Shown here in pieces: positions 16,422 to 25,112 of a stretch of 64,000 bases of DNA; within the stretch, counting starts at the first letter, position 1; each line of letters opens with the position of its first letter. Source of the DNA: G963665495 sp963677785. GTDB lineage: Bacteria; Desulfobacterota; Desulfovibrionia; Desulfovibrionales; Desulfovibrionaceae. Both the position numbers and the translations under genes were made by a program. The notes under the pieces are model-generated. The model did not search any database. It was not told the DNA's origin and was given only the letters and a program-made list of their open reading frames with translations. The stretch is from the NCBI GenBank assembly GCA_963677785.2, contig CAXXDH010000003.1, positions 2,790,001-2,854,000 of the forward strand, given 5' to 3'.

Positions 16422-17396
16422 ATGAAACGATTAATTTCATGCGAGCCTTCCTGCTTTCCGTTCGTTGATTCAGTGCGGATTTTACGTCTCAATTTCACAG
16501 TAAAATCATTGCATGGCCCTTTTGTCGATGCGTTCATGGGATCCGCCTGGCGAGGAGCGTTGGGATGGTCTTTGAGACAATTGTCCTGTGTATTGGGGAG
16601 ATCGCTGGACAAGGATTGTTCCGGATGCGGCGCATCGTCCGACTGCCCCTATCATTTTCTGTATGAATCGCGGGGCGAACTTCCCGCGTATGCTTCTTCA
16701 CTCCGGCCCTACATTGTTTCATGCACCAAAGGCCGTGATGCGCTGCATCAGGAAATTCGCATCACGCTGATGGGCGAGGCGGTGATGCATGCGGCAGTGG
16801 TCTGGGAAGCCTTCAAATTGTCTTGCAGTAGAGGGGTGGGGAGCAAGCAGCAGGAATACGTCATCGAGAAAAGCTGGAGTGATCTTCCAGGAGGAGAGAG
16901 CTTTATCATTGACTCAAGCGAGGCCTTTCCTATTGAAAAAGCATCCGTCCCGCTGGGGTGCTGGGTACGATGTCCTTTGCCCGTTCCCAAACAGGTGATC
17001 TGCCGGCTGACAACTCCCTTGCGCTTGCGAAAAGACGGCCGCTATTTGTCGCGGGTCGACTGGCCATTCCTTTTTTCCATGCTGGCCCGCCGTCTGGAAC
17101 AGGTGTCTGTCTGTTTCGAACAGGGAGAGCCTTTGGACAAACAGCAATGGCAAATGGTGAAAGGCGCGCTTCCATTAGCGCCCAAGTCGGTTGAAAAGCT
17201 TTACTGGCAGGATCTGGAAAGGTATTCCTCGCGGCAAAAGCGCAAACATCCGCTCGGTGGCCTGATGGGCGAGATTCTATTTCTTGCTCCTGATCCTGGC
17301 TTTGTGCAGGGGCTGTTGATAGCCTCCATAATACAGGTAGGCAAGGGCGCCAGCATGGGGCTCGGAGGTTTGGAGGTAGTATTTCCTGCAACATGA
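16422..17396 (+). CDS. cas6: Cas6 pre-crRNA endoribonuclease
   Basis: 324 residues. N-terminal segment VRILRLNFTVKSLHGPFVDA then GSAWRGALGWSLRQLSC resembles the Cas6 group with a GS-x-RGALG motif, followed by a cysteine cluster (CSGCGASSDCPYHFLYE). The C-terminus ends with the Cas6 glycine-rich loop GKGASMGLGGLEV. Cas6 cuts the repeat RNA to release crRNAs for the Cas10 complex; the repeat in this array has a suitable hairpin. It is divergent from the TPR-CAPP-cas1-cas2 operon across 82 bases. The catalytic histidine is not certain by eye. The ribosome site at the chosen ATG is weak, so a slightly later start is possible. Confidence 0.82.
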   Translation: MKRLISCEPSCFPFVDSVRILRLNFTVKSLHGPFVDAFMGSAWRGALGWSLRQLSCVLGRSLDKDCSGCGASSDCPYHFLYESRGELPAYASSLRPYIVSCTKGRDALHQEIRITLMGEAVMHAAVVWEAFKLSCSRGVGSKQQEYVIEKSWSDLPGGESFIIDSSEAFPIEKASVPLGCWVRCPLPVPKQVICRLTTPLRLRKDGRYLSRVDWPFLFSMLARRLEQVSVCFEQGEPLDKQQWQMVKGALPLAPKSVEKLYWQDLERYSSRQKRKHPLGGLMGEILFLAPDPGFVQGLLIASIIQVGKGASMGLGGLEVVFPAT

Positions 17397-17416
17397 CGGC
17401 GTGAAAGGTCTGTTGG

Positions 17417-17647
17417 TCATGAATCCTCCTCCTTCATGCACGCGTCGATGACCTCGCTGCCGAGATATATGACAGTGAGCCCAATCGAAATGTAAGGGGC
17501 AGCGGCGCAAATCCAGGGCGCGCTTTTTATGCCGATACCCACCAGCAGGCTTTTTATTCCCGTGGGGGCGGCGACCTTTGCAGCCTGCTGCACGGCTACC
17601 ATACCTGTGGTGCTGCATCCGCGGACAATTTTGGTGGCTTTGCTCAT
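17417..17647 (-). CDS. Small hydrophobic protein, unknown
   Basis: 76 residues from the ATG at 17647 (GGAG upstream). Two hydrophobic segments (about 20-42 and 45-65) rich in Ala, Ile and Gly suggest a small membrane protein; it ends in an acidic tail (CMKEEDS). I recognise no family. It heads leftward and converges on cas6 with a 20-base gap. It follows the 67-residue gene and the DUF1232-type gene, and the three probably form one small operon. Confidence 0.5.
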   Translation of the reverse strand: MSKATKIVRGCSTTGMVAVQQAAKVAAPTGIKSLLVGIGIKSAPWICAAAPYISIGLTVIYLGSEVIDACMKEEDS

Positions 17648-17720
17648 GGCTGACTCCTTGTGTGCTGAAAGTTGATGACGATTACACCAAAACGGCGCGC
17701 AACTTTTTTTCCACAATCTT

Positions 17721-17924
17721 TCAGGGAACGAGCGAAGGCTTTTGATGGAACTCCACAACCAAGGTCACGCCGGATATGCGATAGTTCCCCGCGAATCCCT
17801 TTCCCTGGAATTTTCCCGTATGTCCATCACCGGAGATGTCAGCTCCGTTGTCGCGGATGCTTTGGCATACGCGCGAAAGTGCCTCCTGAGGGGACGAGTT
17901 CAACTGAATGGTGACCGTATGCAT
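17721..17924 (-). CDS. Small protein resembling polyhydroxyalkanoic-acid-system family
   Basis: 67 residues from the ATG at 17924 with a strong GGAGGA ribosome site. The pattern (HTVTIQLNSSPQEALSRV ... ADISGDGHTGKFQGKGFAG ... VTLVVEFHQKP) has the alternating strand-helix-strand layout and the final KP motif I associate with small PHA-granule-type proteins. Similarity is by memory only. It lies 11 bases after the DUF1232 gene, so the two are co-transcribed. Confidence 0.5.
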   Translation of the reverse strand: MHTVTIQLNSSPQEALSRVCQSIRDNGADISGDGHTGKFQGKGFAGNYRISGVTLVVEFHQKPSLVP

Positions 17925-17935
17925 GATTTGTCCTC

Positions 17936-18343
17936 CTATCTTGTTACAGGAATAGTTTTTCCATTGCGGCGCATCCGCCATTCCTTGTAATGGTCAAGAT
18001 CGGTCTTGATCTGGGCAATGCAAAAAGCCAGCACAGCCGCATCGTCCACCAGACCGACTACTGGGATGACGTCCGGAATGAGATCGAACGGATTCAGCAG
18101 GTACCCCAGAGCGAACACGGCCGCCGCGATGGTCTGGAACGGAAGTTCCTTGTAGCGACCGGTTAAATAGTCCTTCACCATTGCGATCAGATGCTCGACT
18201 TCGGATGTCAGAGCTTTCAACTTGCTGGATTGCATCATTTCACGAATTTTTTCCGCGTCCTGTGCGATATTTTGCAAGTCTTCGTTGGAAACGGCGTTGC
18301 TTTCCTGTTCGAAAAACTCGGGCGAAACCTTGAAGCTTTTCAT
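17936..18343 (-). CDS. DUF1232 (YkvA-like) membrane protein
   Basis: 135 residues. The DUF1232 core is clear: ALGYLLNPFDLIPDVIPVVGLVDDAAVLAF, a short conserved membrane-associated helix pair with the invariant PxDLIPD and DD. An N-terminal helical region precedes it. No biochemical function is known for the family. It is first of three small leftward genes between cas6 and the mobilisation genes. The start has AGGAGGAG upstream. Confidence 0.8.
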   Translation of the reverse strand: MKSFKVSPEFFEQESNAVSNEDLQNIAQDAEKIREMMQSSKLKALTSEVEHLIAMVKDYLTGRYKELPFQTIAAAVFALGYLLNPFDLIPDVIPVVGLVDDAAVLAFCIAQIKTDLDHYKEWRMRRNGKTIPVTR

Positions 18344-18589
18344 ACTCTCCTCCTGTTTTGATGCTGGCTACCGGCGTTCAATTTTTCTAAACAGCGGCAA
18401 AGTGCTTTTTTAAAAAACAGGAGAAAAAAATATGTAATTTGATGGCGTGCTGTCCCTTGTTTGCTGGAACAGATTCGTTGGTTGGCGTGGAATTTTTTTA
18501 TTCAAAATCAGCGTAAATCAGTTACCGTGACATCAGTAATTATTACGGCCTTAAGAGATTATTTTAGCCTATTGGTTATTGGTTCAATG

Positions 18590-20467
18590 TCATCGTCCCA
18601 GATCCTCATCCAAAAATTTCTGCGCCTGAAAAGTAAAATTCTTCCAGCTTCTGACGATTTGCCTTCCGCCTTCCCTCGCTTCCTGTCTTTGGAGCAGGTA
18701 GATTCGCCAGAGCTCCTTGTCTTTCGCAGTCTTGAGCGGATCTTTGGGCTCCAGCTTGTACGCCTCTCCCAGCGCATACCCACCTGCACTTTTTTCGAAT
18801 TCGCCGAACTTTTTTTCAAGAGAACGTTTTGAAAATTCCCTGCCGAGGCTGCTGGCCGTGATGTTGTGGTTGCCTTCCATTTGGGTGCCAATTGCCGAGA
18901 CGATGCAGCCGTTTCCTCGGAGCCGTATTTCGAGGCCGTGTTCGGCCATACGTTTATGAAGGTTCTGCCAGCTTGCGGACACTTCAAGCGCCTCCAGCAA
19001 TTTTTCCTTTCGTTCGGTGGCGTAGGTGTAAAAGGACTTCAACCCGCTGTGCGCCTCGAACTTTTTCGCCCGTTCGTTTTCCCGCAAGGCTCTGTTGGGA
19101 TCGAAAAATCTGAAGCGATCATTTATGGCGTATTTCCCATTGCTCTTTTCAAAAGGTCCGAACCGTTCCTCCAGGGAGGTTTTGGAAAGCGCCCGGTCCA
19201 GCTCACTGGCTTTGATATGGTGTTTGTCCTGATTGTTGGAACCGATGGCCGCGATCGTGCTGCCGTTACCCCGTAATCGGATTTCGACTCCGTACGCGGA
19301 CAGGCGTTCGTGCAAATTCTGCCAGGTGCTTACTTCGGTGAAGGCCTCAAGTAGATTCTCTTTGCGTTCCTGAACGTATTCGTCGAACTTCTGCGGTACG
19401 AAGTATTCCTCGGCAGGGTAGGTTCCTTCGCTCCGTTCATATGCTCCGAATCGATCTTCCAGATGCTTTTTCGAAAATTTCCGGTCGATTCGACTTGCAG
19501 TGATCTGAAAATTGTTTTCTTTCCGAGAACCCATGGCCTGAATCACACAGCCATTACCGCATGTGCGAAGTGTCAGCCCATGTACAGCCAGGCGTTTATG
19601 CAGATCCTGCCAGGTTTCAGCAGTGTGTACGGCCTCGCGCAGTCCATCCTTGCGTTCCTTGATGTAATCCTCGAAGGGGCAGGGCGGTTTGAAATGCTCA
19701 AAAACACGATGCTCACAGTTGCTTTTTTCAAATTCCCCGAATCTTTTCACTAATCTGTCTGCTAAAAAGTCAAGACTATATATGCTGGCTTTGATAGAAT
19801 GGCCTTCCTTGTCCTTGGAGCCGATGGCGACAAATTCGCACTCGTTGTCACGGATCCGGAGGACGATTCCACATGCTGTCGTACGTTTGTGCAGATCCTG
19901 CCAGGATTCAGCGGCATCAAGGGACTGTTTCAGCCGTGCACGCCTATCCTCAATATATTTGATAAACGCCGTATGCTCATCTCTCCCGGTATCAACGCTC
20001 AACCCGTATTTCTTTTCCAATTCGCGGCATGTGGTATCCCGTTTGTAATAGTCCCTAAAAGGCTCAAGCCGTGTTTTGGTCTCCGGATTAATCATATTGT
20101 AAGCCACGTGCATGTGCATGTTCCGCGTATTGATATGTACGCCACAATGGCGCTGGTGGTTCTCGTAGCCGAGCGCCTTGGCAAACTCGATTTCGATCTC
20201 TTTGAGAGTTTCAGGGGTAAGTCTGGTGTTATCCTCCGGACGGAAGGAAACGATCATGTGGTAGGTCTTTTCTTTTTTCGTACGCAGATTGCAACCCTGT
20301 GTTGCCCGCACCTCGTCAATAGCCAGATCGTAATCATCCCCGGCCGCGCATCCGGCCGTCCAGCTCGCAAGGCATTTTTCTCCGCCATGGGAGGCGTCGG
20401 CGATGTATCGCGCGAGCCTTCCGTAATTGTCGTTGGCTGGTTCGTGCGGTTCGCGTTTGCTGATCAT
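18590..20467 (-). CDS. IncP/TraI-type relaxase with four tandem C-terminal modules
   Basis: 625 residues. The N-terminal ~160 residues are a MOB-P relaxase domain: catalytic-Tyr region near LARYIAD, the motif III-like histidine cluster NTRNMHMHVAYNMINPET, and the acidic/His motif QRHCGVH. It nicks one strand at oriT and stays covalently bound to the 5' end. From about residue 170 there are four roughly 100-residue repeats, each starting R-K-x-x-L-x-x-A...W-Q-x-L-H-x-R and ending F-G-x-[FY]-E-[KR]-S. No primase, Toprim or helicase domain follows, so it is shorter than plasmid TraI. Its start overlaps the TraJ-like gene by four bases. Confidence 0.85.
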   Translation of the reverse strand: MISKREPHEPANDNYGRLARYIADASHGGEKCLASWTAGCAAGDDYDLAIDEVRATQGCNLRTKKEKTYHMIVSFRPEDNTRLTPETLKEIEIEFAKALGYENHQRHCGVHINTRNMHMHVAYNMINPETKTRLEPFRDYYKRDTTCRELEKKYGLSVDTGRDEHTAFIKYIEDRRARLKQSLDAAESWQDLHKRTTACGIVLRIRDNECEFVAIGSKDKEGHSIKASIYSLDFLADRLVKRFGEFEKSNCEHRVFEHFKPPCPFEDYIKERKDGLREAVHTAETWQDLHKRLAVHGLTLRTCGNGCVIQAMGSRKENNFQITASRIDRKFSKKHLEDRFGAYERSEGTYPAEEYFVPQKFDEYVQERKENLLEAFTEVSTWQNLHERLSAYGVEIRLRGNGSTIAAIGSNNQDKHHIKASELDRALSKTSLEERFGPFEKSNGKYAINDRFRFFDPNRALRENERAKKFEAHSGLKSFYTYATERKEKLLEALEVSASWQNLHKRMAEHGLEIRLRGNGCIVSAIGTQMEGNHNITASSLGREFSKRSLEKKFGEFEKSAGGYALGEAYKLEPKDPLKTAKDKELWRIYLLQRQEAREGGRQIVRSWKNFTFQAQKFLDEDLGR

Positions 20468-20808
20468 ATGAAATCCCTGAGTTTTTCTATCAATGGTTTC
20501 ATATCGGCCTGCCGCATTTCGATTTCATGTAATACGCTCCGGACGTTCGCGGTATAGCCTTTGGCCTTGGTATCATCGCTTAGCCAGAGCTTCAGCAAAC
20601 CGCCAAGCCTGCCGAGATCCGCGCGAATGTGCAGCAGGTCGACAAATGCCTGTCTGTCAACTTTGGAACTGATCTCCTGGCCGAGAAGTACGCGCCTGGT
20701 CAGTTCGGATATTGACAGATCGCAGCTTTTAGAAAGGTCAACAATTTGACTGTATTCTTTAGTTGTGATGTACGACTTTAAACATATTTTTCGCTTTTCT
20801 TTACTCAT
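20464..20808 (-). CDS. TraJ/MobC-like relaxosome accessory protein
   Basis: 114 residues. N-terminal basic ribbon-helix-helix-like part (KRKICLKSYITTKEYSQIVDLSKSCDLSISELTRRVLLG), then a helical part with LGRLGGLLKLWL as in MobC/TraJ relaxosome proteins (L-x-R-x-G-x-x-x-x-x-L). It binds oriT and recruits the relaxase. It is translationally coupled to the relaxase gene and lies 120 bases left of the oriT-like inverted repeat, the same order as traJ-oriT in IncP plasmids. Confidence 0.75.
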   Translation of the reverse strand: MSKEKRKICLKSYITTKEYSQIVDLSKSCDLSISELTRRVLLGQEISSKVDRQAFVDLLHIRADLGRLGGLLKLWLSDDTKAKGYTANVRSVLHEIEMRQADMKPLIEKLRDFI

Positions 20809-20927
20809 TGCGGTCTCCTTGCAATGATGAGCTGTCTTTGTCTTGTCTTGATTTCATGCATTTGGAGTGTGTCTGATTGTTATTATCACGTTGAGCCGCA
20901 GGCGAATAAGTATTTTTTCCCCGAAGG

Positions 20928-20965
20928 GGCAGGATGTAAAGTGGGACCACTTTACCTGTCCTGCC
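20928..20965 (+). other. oriT-like site with IncP-type nic sequence
   Basis: An imperfect inverted repeat, GGCAGGATGTAAAGT facing ACTTTACCTGTCCTGCC, followed by CTCCCG. The right arm TTTACCTGTCCTG-CC matches the RP4 nic region (ACCTATCCTG-C) at nearly every position. The predicted nick lies between 20963 and 20964. The neighbouring TraJ-like and relaxase genes are of the matching family. Confidence 0.7.
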
Positions 20966-21054
20966 TCCCGATCGCCTTTGGCTTTTCCTCGGGTTTGCTC
21001 GGATTTGTACAATATTTTTTTGGATAAGTTAAGTTGTTGGAATTATTTGTGATT

Positions 21055-21143
21055 AATTGAATAAAACTGAAGTAGAATTGAAAAAAATTGAAAGAATCCG
21101 AAATAGAATTGAATATAGACGAAGAAAGTCAAAATAGAATTGA
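21055..21143 (+). repeat. Helically phased AATTGA repeats beside the integrase
   Basis: AATTGA occurs at 21055, 21076, 21086, 21107 and 21138, with intervals of 21, 10, 21 and 31 bases, all close to whole turns of DNA. Three copies extend to TAGAATTGA with exact 31-base spacing (21073, 21104, 21135). They may be arm-type integrase sites, a directory of a regulator, or curved DNA. Confidence 0.5.
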
Positions 21144-21151
21144 ACAAATAA

Positions 21152-21189
21152 GGTTTTCCCGTAACTTATTTGAATTTTACGGGAAAACC
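21152..21189. repeat. 13-base perfect inverted repeat downstream of the integrase
   Basis: GGTTTTCCCGTAA and TTACGGGAAAACC flank a 12-base spacer. On the integrase strand no U-run follows, so this is not a standard terminator. A core-type recombinase site or a regulator site is equally possible. Confidence 0.45.
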
Positions 21190-21220
21190 CTTGACTGCTA
21201 TGTGCAATTTTTGATAGTTA

Positions 21221-22078
21221 TCACCAAAGGCGTGAGACAACCTCATGTCCGAATTCGGGTGCGAGATGGGCATATCGCATTGTGATTTTTGTGGAACTAT
21301 GCCCCAATAGTTGGGATACCGTCGCAATAGGCGTTCCATTCATGACCAGCCAGGACGCGAAGGTATGCCTGAGAGTGTGAAAAACAACGCGCTCGCGCGC
21401 ATCTCTGACGCCATCATTCAGGCGACAGAATTCAACAGAGCGGACGTACGTTCTGCTTACTCTCGAAATAGGCCGCCCGGCACAGAGGAAAACTGGGTCG
21501 GACCGTTTTTTCGAAAGCAGATACGGCTCTAAAAGCTCTGCGGCGGGCTGACAAAGTGGTATGGATCTGCTGCCGGACTTGCTATCCAAAATATGAGCGA
21601 CTCTGGCCTTCATATCGATATTTTGCACTGTTAAGGTGAGTATTTCTTTTGAACGTAGCCCGGTAAGCAGAGCAAAGAATGTAATATCGTGTGTCAGCTG
21701 TGAACGACGCTTGATTTCCTCCAGCAGTCGTGTAGCTTCATCACGATGCAGAAAACGTGTCCGTTGGTTGTGGACTGTTGGCATTTCGAAATGCGGCTTG
21801 GTACCGGAGTAGAGTTCCCATTTTATTGAGCTGTTAAACAATCGACGAACGAGATTCAGGCAATGGTAAACGGTTTGAGGCTTCAGTTTTTTCCCTTCGA
21901 GAATTCTTCTAAGGCGAAGAATATCGACGCTTTTGATGCTCTCAAGGGGGCTGTTGCCAAGCACCGGACGAATATGTCGCTTCCAACGAATCGAATCGTT
22001 TCGTTGATCGACAATATCAGCAAACTTGTTTTTCATATACCAATTCCATGCTTCTTGGAGTGTAATAGCCGTAGTCAT
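21221..22078 (-). CDS. Tyrosine recombinase / phage-type integrase
   Basis: 285 residues, the size of compact XerC-like or element integrases. N-terminal SAM-like core-binding half (ITLQEAWNWYMKNKFADIV ... VDILRLRRILEGKKLKPQT) and a catalytic half with the full set: Arg in ALLTGLRSKEIL, Lys region in DSKSGSRSIPL, HTLRH, the second His in LLGHSS, and the nucleophile Tyr in ITMRYAHL. It lies about 1.4 kb from tRNA-Asp, suggesting tRNA-site integration, though no repeat of the tRNA end was found in the window. GGGGAG precedes the start. Confidence 0.9.
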   Translation of the reverse strand: MTTAITLQEAWNWYMKNKFADIVDQRNDSIRWKRHIRPVLGNSPLESIKSVDILRLRRILEGKKLKPQTVYHCLNLVRRLFNSSIKWELYSGTKPHFEMPTVHNQRTRFLHRDEATRLLEEIKRRSQLTHDITFFALLTGLRSKEILTLTVQNIDMKARVAHILDSKSGSRSIPLCQPAAELLEPYLLSKKRSDPVFLCAGRPISRVSRTYVRSVEFCRLNDGVRDARERVVFHTLRHTFASWLVMNGTPIATVSQLLGHSSTKITMRYAHLAPEFGHEVVSRLW

Positions 22079-22277
22079 AATAAGGCTCCCCTTTATGCAG
22101 TTTTAATTACAGGGGAAGTGTAAAAAAAATTGCCATGATGCTTTTTTTCGCTCTAAAAGATGCATAATTAAGGTTAGAAAAAGAGCTTACTTATACAGTT
22201 TAACGCGCTCAAAGAGCAGGCCTGTCGGTCTCGCAAGCTCTCCCTCTGCCTCCAGCAATAAAACTGCCACACAACGC

Positions 22278-22323
22278 AAAAAAGCCGTAGGCGCTACTTT
22301 TTTTGTGCGCTCTACGGCTTTTC
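22278..22323. terminator. Hairpin with flanking A and T runs before the DUF3644 gene
   Basis: AAAAAGCCGTAGGCGC and GCGCTCTACGGCTTTT form an 11-base stem with extra GCGC pairing, flanked by A's and T's. It could act as a terminator in either direction or as a leader hairpin of the DUF3644 gene that starts 18 bases later. Confidence 0.45.
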
Positions 22324-22340
22324 TTAACGTAGGGAGCGAT

Positions 22341-23333
22341 ATGCCTAAGTCTAGAGTTAGAAAATGGGGTTCTATCAAAGATGAATTGGTCAAAAAGTCT
22401 AGAGAGGCAGCGTTAGCAGCTGTTCAGATATTTAACAACCCAAGTATAACTTTTAAGGCAGAAAGTTATGTGGTTTTGATGGTAATCTCATGGACCTACC
22501 TGTTGCATGCATACTACCGCTCAAAAAAGATTACGTACAAGTACTACAAGCAAAATGGTCAACGGCGCGTATATGATCGGACTAAGAATGGAGCTTATAA
22601 ATACTGGGAACTTGAGCGCTGCCTTAATGACCAAGATTCTCCGATAGACAAAGACACGAGCAACAATCTGAGATTTCTAATTGGACTAAGGCATGAAATT
22701 GAGCACCAAATGACATCAAGAATTGATGATGTTTTAAGTGCAAGATTTCAGGCTTGTTGCCTGAACTACAATCGTTATGTGAAGCAGTTGTTTGGTGAAA
22801 AGTACGGAATTGAAAAGCATCTTTCATTTAGCCTTCAATTTTCAACGATAGATGATGAGCAAAAAGATTTACTTGAAGAACATGATGACCTGCCAAAGAG
22901 TTTGAAAAGTTACATAATGAACTTTGATGAAGGGTTGTCTGACGAAGAGTATTCAAGCCAGCACTATGCTTATCGCATACTTTTTGTGCCAAAAGCAGCA
23001 AATAGGAAAAATCAGGCTGACCGGGTGATTGAGTTTGTCAAGTCTGATGATCCATTAGCGAGTACGATAAACAAGGAATATGCACTCCTCAAGGAAGCCG
23101 AAAAGAAAAAATACTTACCGGGCCAGATCGTCAAAATGATGAAGGAAGAGGGCTTTTCGGAGTTTTCGATGCATTACCATACGCTTCTCTGGAAAGAGAA
23201 AGACGCTAAGAATTCTGCAAAGGGATTTGGGGTTATGGTAGCAGGCACTCACTGGCACTGGTATGAAAACTGGGTTGGTGTCGTTCGTGATCATTGCAAC
23301 AAAAATAAAACTAAGTATACGAAACAATCATGA
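22341..23333 (+). CDS. DUF3644-domain protein
   Basis: 330 residues from the ATG at 22341 (GGGAGCGAT before it). The conserved core is LLHAYYRSKKI then YKYWELERCLND, SPIDKDTSNNLRFLIGLRHEIEHQM, the DUF3644 signature with an Arg-His-Glu-Ile-Glu-His motif. The family is common in mobile elements and defence neighbourhoods, but its function is unknown. It lies between the integrase and tRNA-Asp, where cargo genes of integrative elements are often found. Base composition is A+T-richer than the backbone, consistent with transfer. Confidence 0.8.
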   Translation: MPKSRVRKWGSIKDELVKKSREAALAAVQIFNNPSITFKAESYVVLMVISWTYLLHAYYRSKKITYKYYKQNGQRRVYDRTKNGAYKYWELERCLNDQDSPIDKDTSNNLRFLIGLRHEIEHQMTSRIDDVLSARFQACCLNYNRYVKQLFGEKYGIEKHLSFSLQFSTIDDEQKDLLEEHDDLPKSLKSYIMNFDEGLSDEEYSSQHYAYRILFVPKAANRKNQADRVIEFVKSDDPLASTINKEYALLKEAEKKKYLPGQIVKMMKEEGFSEFSMHYHTLLWKEKDAKNSAKGFGVMVAGTHWHWYENWVGVVRDHCNKNKTKYTKQS

Positions 23334-23455
23334 CCCAAAATGTCAGGCAGGTATCTTCAATTGGCCGGAGGTCGTAGGAAATTCGGTTTTGCAACTGTCT
23401 GGAAACTGGAAAGAAAATATTTTTTGGGTCCGGTCTTTGTGTCCTAACAGAAAAT

Positions 23456-23488
23456 GGGGTTAGGACATTAGTCCTAACCCCTTATTTT
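23456..23488. terminator. Bidirectional terminator between DUF3644 and tRNA-Asp
   Basis: GGGGTTAGGAC, loop ATTA, GTCCTAACCCC, then TTATTTT on the plus strand and ATTTT on the minus strand. The 11-base perfect stem can end both the DUF3644 transcript and the leftward tRNA transcript. Confidence 0.75.
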
Positions 23489-23491
23489 CGA

Positions 23492-23568
<77 letters not shown>

Positions 23569-23573
23569 GCAAA

Positions 23574-23649
23574 TGGTGGGCGGTATAGGGCTCGAACCTA
23601 TGACCCTCGGCTTGTAAGGCCGATGCTCTCCCAGCTGAGCTAACCGCCC
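23574..23649 (-). tRNA. tRNA-Val (TAC)
   Basis: 76 bases with encoded CCA. Acceptor stem GGGCGGT/ACCGCCC, D-arm TAGCTCAGCTGGGAGAGC, anticodon loop CTTACAA giving TAC, and a standard T-arm. It is upstream of tRNA-Asp in the same leftward transcript. Confidence 0.97.
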
Positions 23650-23786
23650 GAGAGAGTCTTTTTGCCAGTATCCAGCGGTGACGTCAACAATTATTGTAAC
23701 TTGACGGTCATTTTTTTTGTGATTTGTTGATCTGAAGAGAAATGAAAACGTATCACTTTGTTTTTAATTGATTTTTTCATGCGAAT

Positions 23787-24842
23787 TCAGCTGTTCAGCA
23801 CTGCCGCGAAGACAGCGGCGAACTGTTTACTGGAAACTCCCTGTACGGCTTTTATTTTTCGGGAACCTTGTGCGACAGGGAATACATTGCCGGAGGTGTT
23901 GTTCTGCGCGTCGTTGCTGACGTCCACGTCGAAATAGCCGGTTACGTACTGGTACGCGTCCAGGTCCCCGGTCATGATCATGGCGGCCAGCGGGTCGAAA
24001 ATCGGAACGGGGATGCATTCGTTAAAGGGGCCGGTTTTTTGTTCCAAAATTCGTCTGGCCAGGCGGCCGAGGGCATCTTTGGGTTTCAGGCTTTCCACCG
24101 TCGCGGTAGACAGCAGCACATAATTCGCGGCGTCCAGGGGGATGAGCGTCAGGGGGATGGGCGAATCAAAGACCATTTTCGCCGCCACAGGGTCCACAAA
24201 CACGTTCCACTCGGCCAGGTCATTGGATGCGTACACGGGCCCCTGGTCCCATGCCTTGTCGGCATCGTTCAACAGCGCCACGTTGCCGTCCACAAACAAC
24301 GCCCCGGCCATGGCGTAGAGTTCCCGGATCATTTCCAGCTTGGTGTCCGGGTATTCCAGCAGCATCCGGCCTAAATTGGTGAATCCGCCCAGTGAGAGAA
24401 TGGTGACTGGTTCGTCGGCCCGGTTCAAGGTTTCCGAGAGGAATTGCCAGGCCGGACGCGGGTCAGGTGTAAGGCCGGCCGGCAGGCCGTCGAGCAAACC
24501 CATCAGCGTATTCATGTCGTTACGAAAGGCTTCCGGAAACACGTGGTCGTACTTGAGCGGCGTTTCCGTGCCCGCACAGACGGGAATGCCGGTCCGGCCG
24601 GCCAGTTCGAGCAGGGCCAGGGCGATTGCCGTGCCCCAGCGCAGGTTGGTTTCTCCGCAGCCCGTTACCGTTATACCCGCGATGTCGATTTCCGGTTTTT
24701 TGAGCAGGTACAAAATGGACAGGCTGTCGTCCCAGCCCATGTCCGTGTCGATGACGATTTTTCCGGGGGCGGGGTGGGCTTGATTGACGGCGAAAAAGGA
24801 TTCGAACTGGTAAATGGCCTGCGTCGGCTTTTGGGCGTGCAT
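23787..24842 (-). CDS. Inosine/uridine-preferring nucleoside hydrolase
   Basis: 351 residues from the ATG at 24842 (AGGAG upstream); an upstream start at 24941 lacks similarity. The N-terminal calcium-binding motif KIVIDTDMGWDDSLSILYLL corresponds to the family's DTDxGxDD. Later segments such as ITVTGCGETN, VTILSLGGFTNLG and the NVFVDPVAAKMVFDSPIPLTLIPLD stretch are typical IU-nucleoside hydrolase elements. It hydrolyses the N-glycosidic bond of ribonucleosides for base salvage. No signal peptide is seen. It is the first backbone gene after the tRNAs. Confidence 0.85.
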   Translation of the reverse strand: MHAQKPTQAIYQFESFFAVNQAHPAPGKIVIDTDMGWDDSLSILYLLKKPEIDIAGITVTGCGETNLRWGTAIALALLELAGRTGIPVCAGTETPLKYDHVFPEAFRNDMNTLMGLLDGLPAGLTPDPRPAWQFLSETLNRADEPVTILSLGGFTNLGRMLLEYPDTKLEMIRELYAMAGALFVDGNVALLNDADKAWDQGPVYASNDLAEWNVFVDPVAAKMVFDSPIPLTLIPLDAANYVLLSTATVESLKPKDALGRLARRILEQKTGPFNECIPVPIFDPLAAMIMTGDLDAYQYVTGYFDVDVSNDAQNNTSGNVFPVAQGSRKIKAVQGVSSKQFAAVFAAVLNS

Positions 24843-25112
24843 CTCCGAGAGCTCCTGTTGTTGTCGGTTGCATCTCAAAGCAGGAATACGACGCGCGTAA
24901 AAGAATGACAAGTCCGGCCATAAATACGGCGTGTACGGCATGGATTTTGCTTTATTTTAGTAGCACCAACAGGCACCGGCAGTTTGGTGACAAAATGGAA
25001 GAGTCGGCAACACCTCGGTAATGCAACTGTTTTTTACAAACCCGAACAAGAGGACAAAATGCGAAATCGTTTAAGTTGAAAAGACGTTCGCGAAACCCAA
25101 AGGGGGTCGGTC

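Larger units (their letters stand above)
20809..21220. other. Non-coding transfer/recombination region between TraJ-like gene and integrase
   Basis: About 410 bases without a credible gene. It holds the oriT-like inverted repeat (20928-20965), helically phased AATTGA motifs (21055-21143) and a 13-base inverted repeat (21152-21189), each described separately. Confidence 0.7.

Noticed and set aside
17417..23333. Second copy of the tRNA-Asp 3' end as attachment site
   Set aside because: I scanned for it by eye and found no match in this window.
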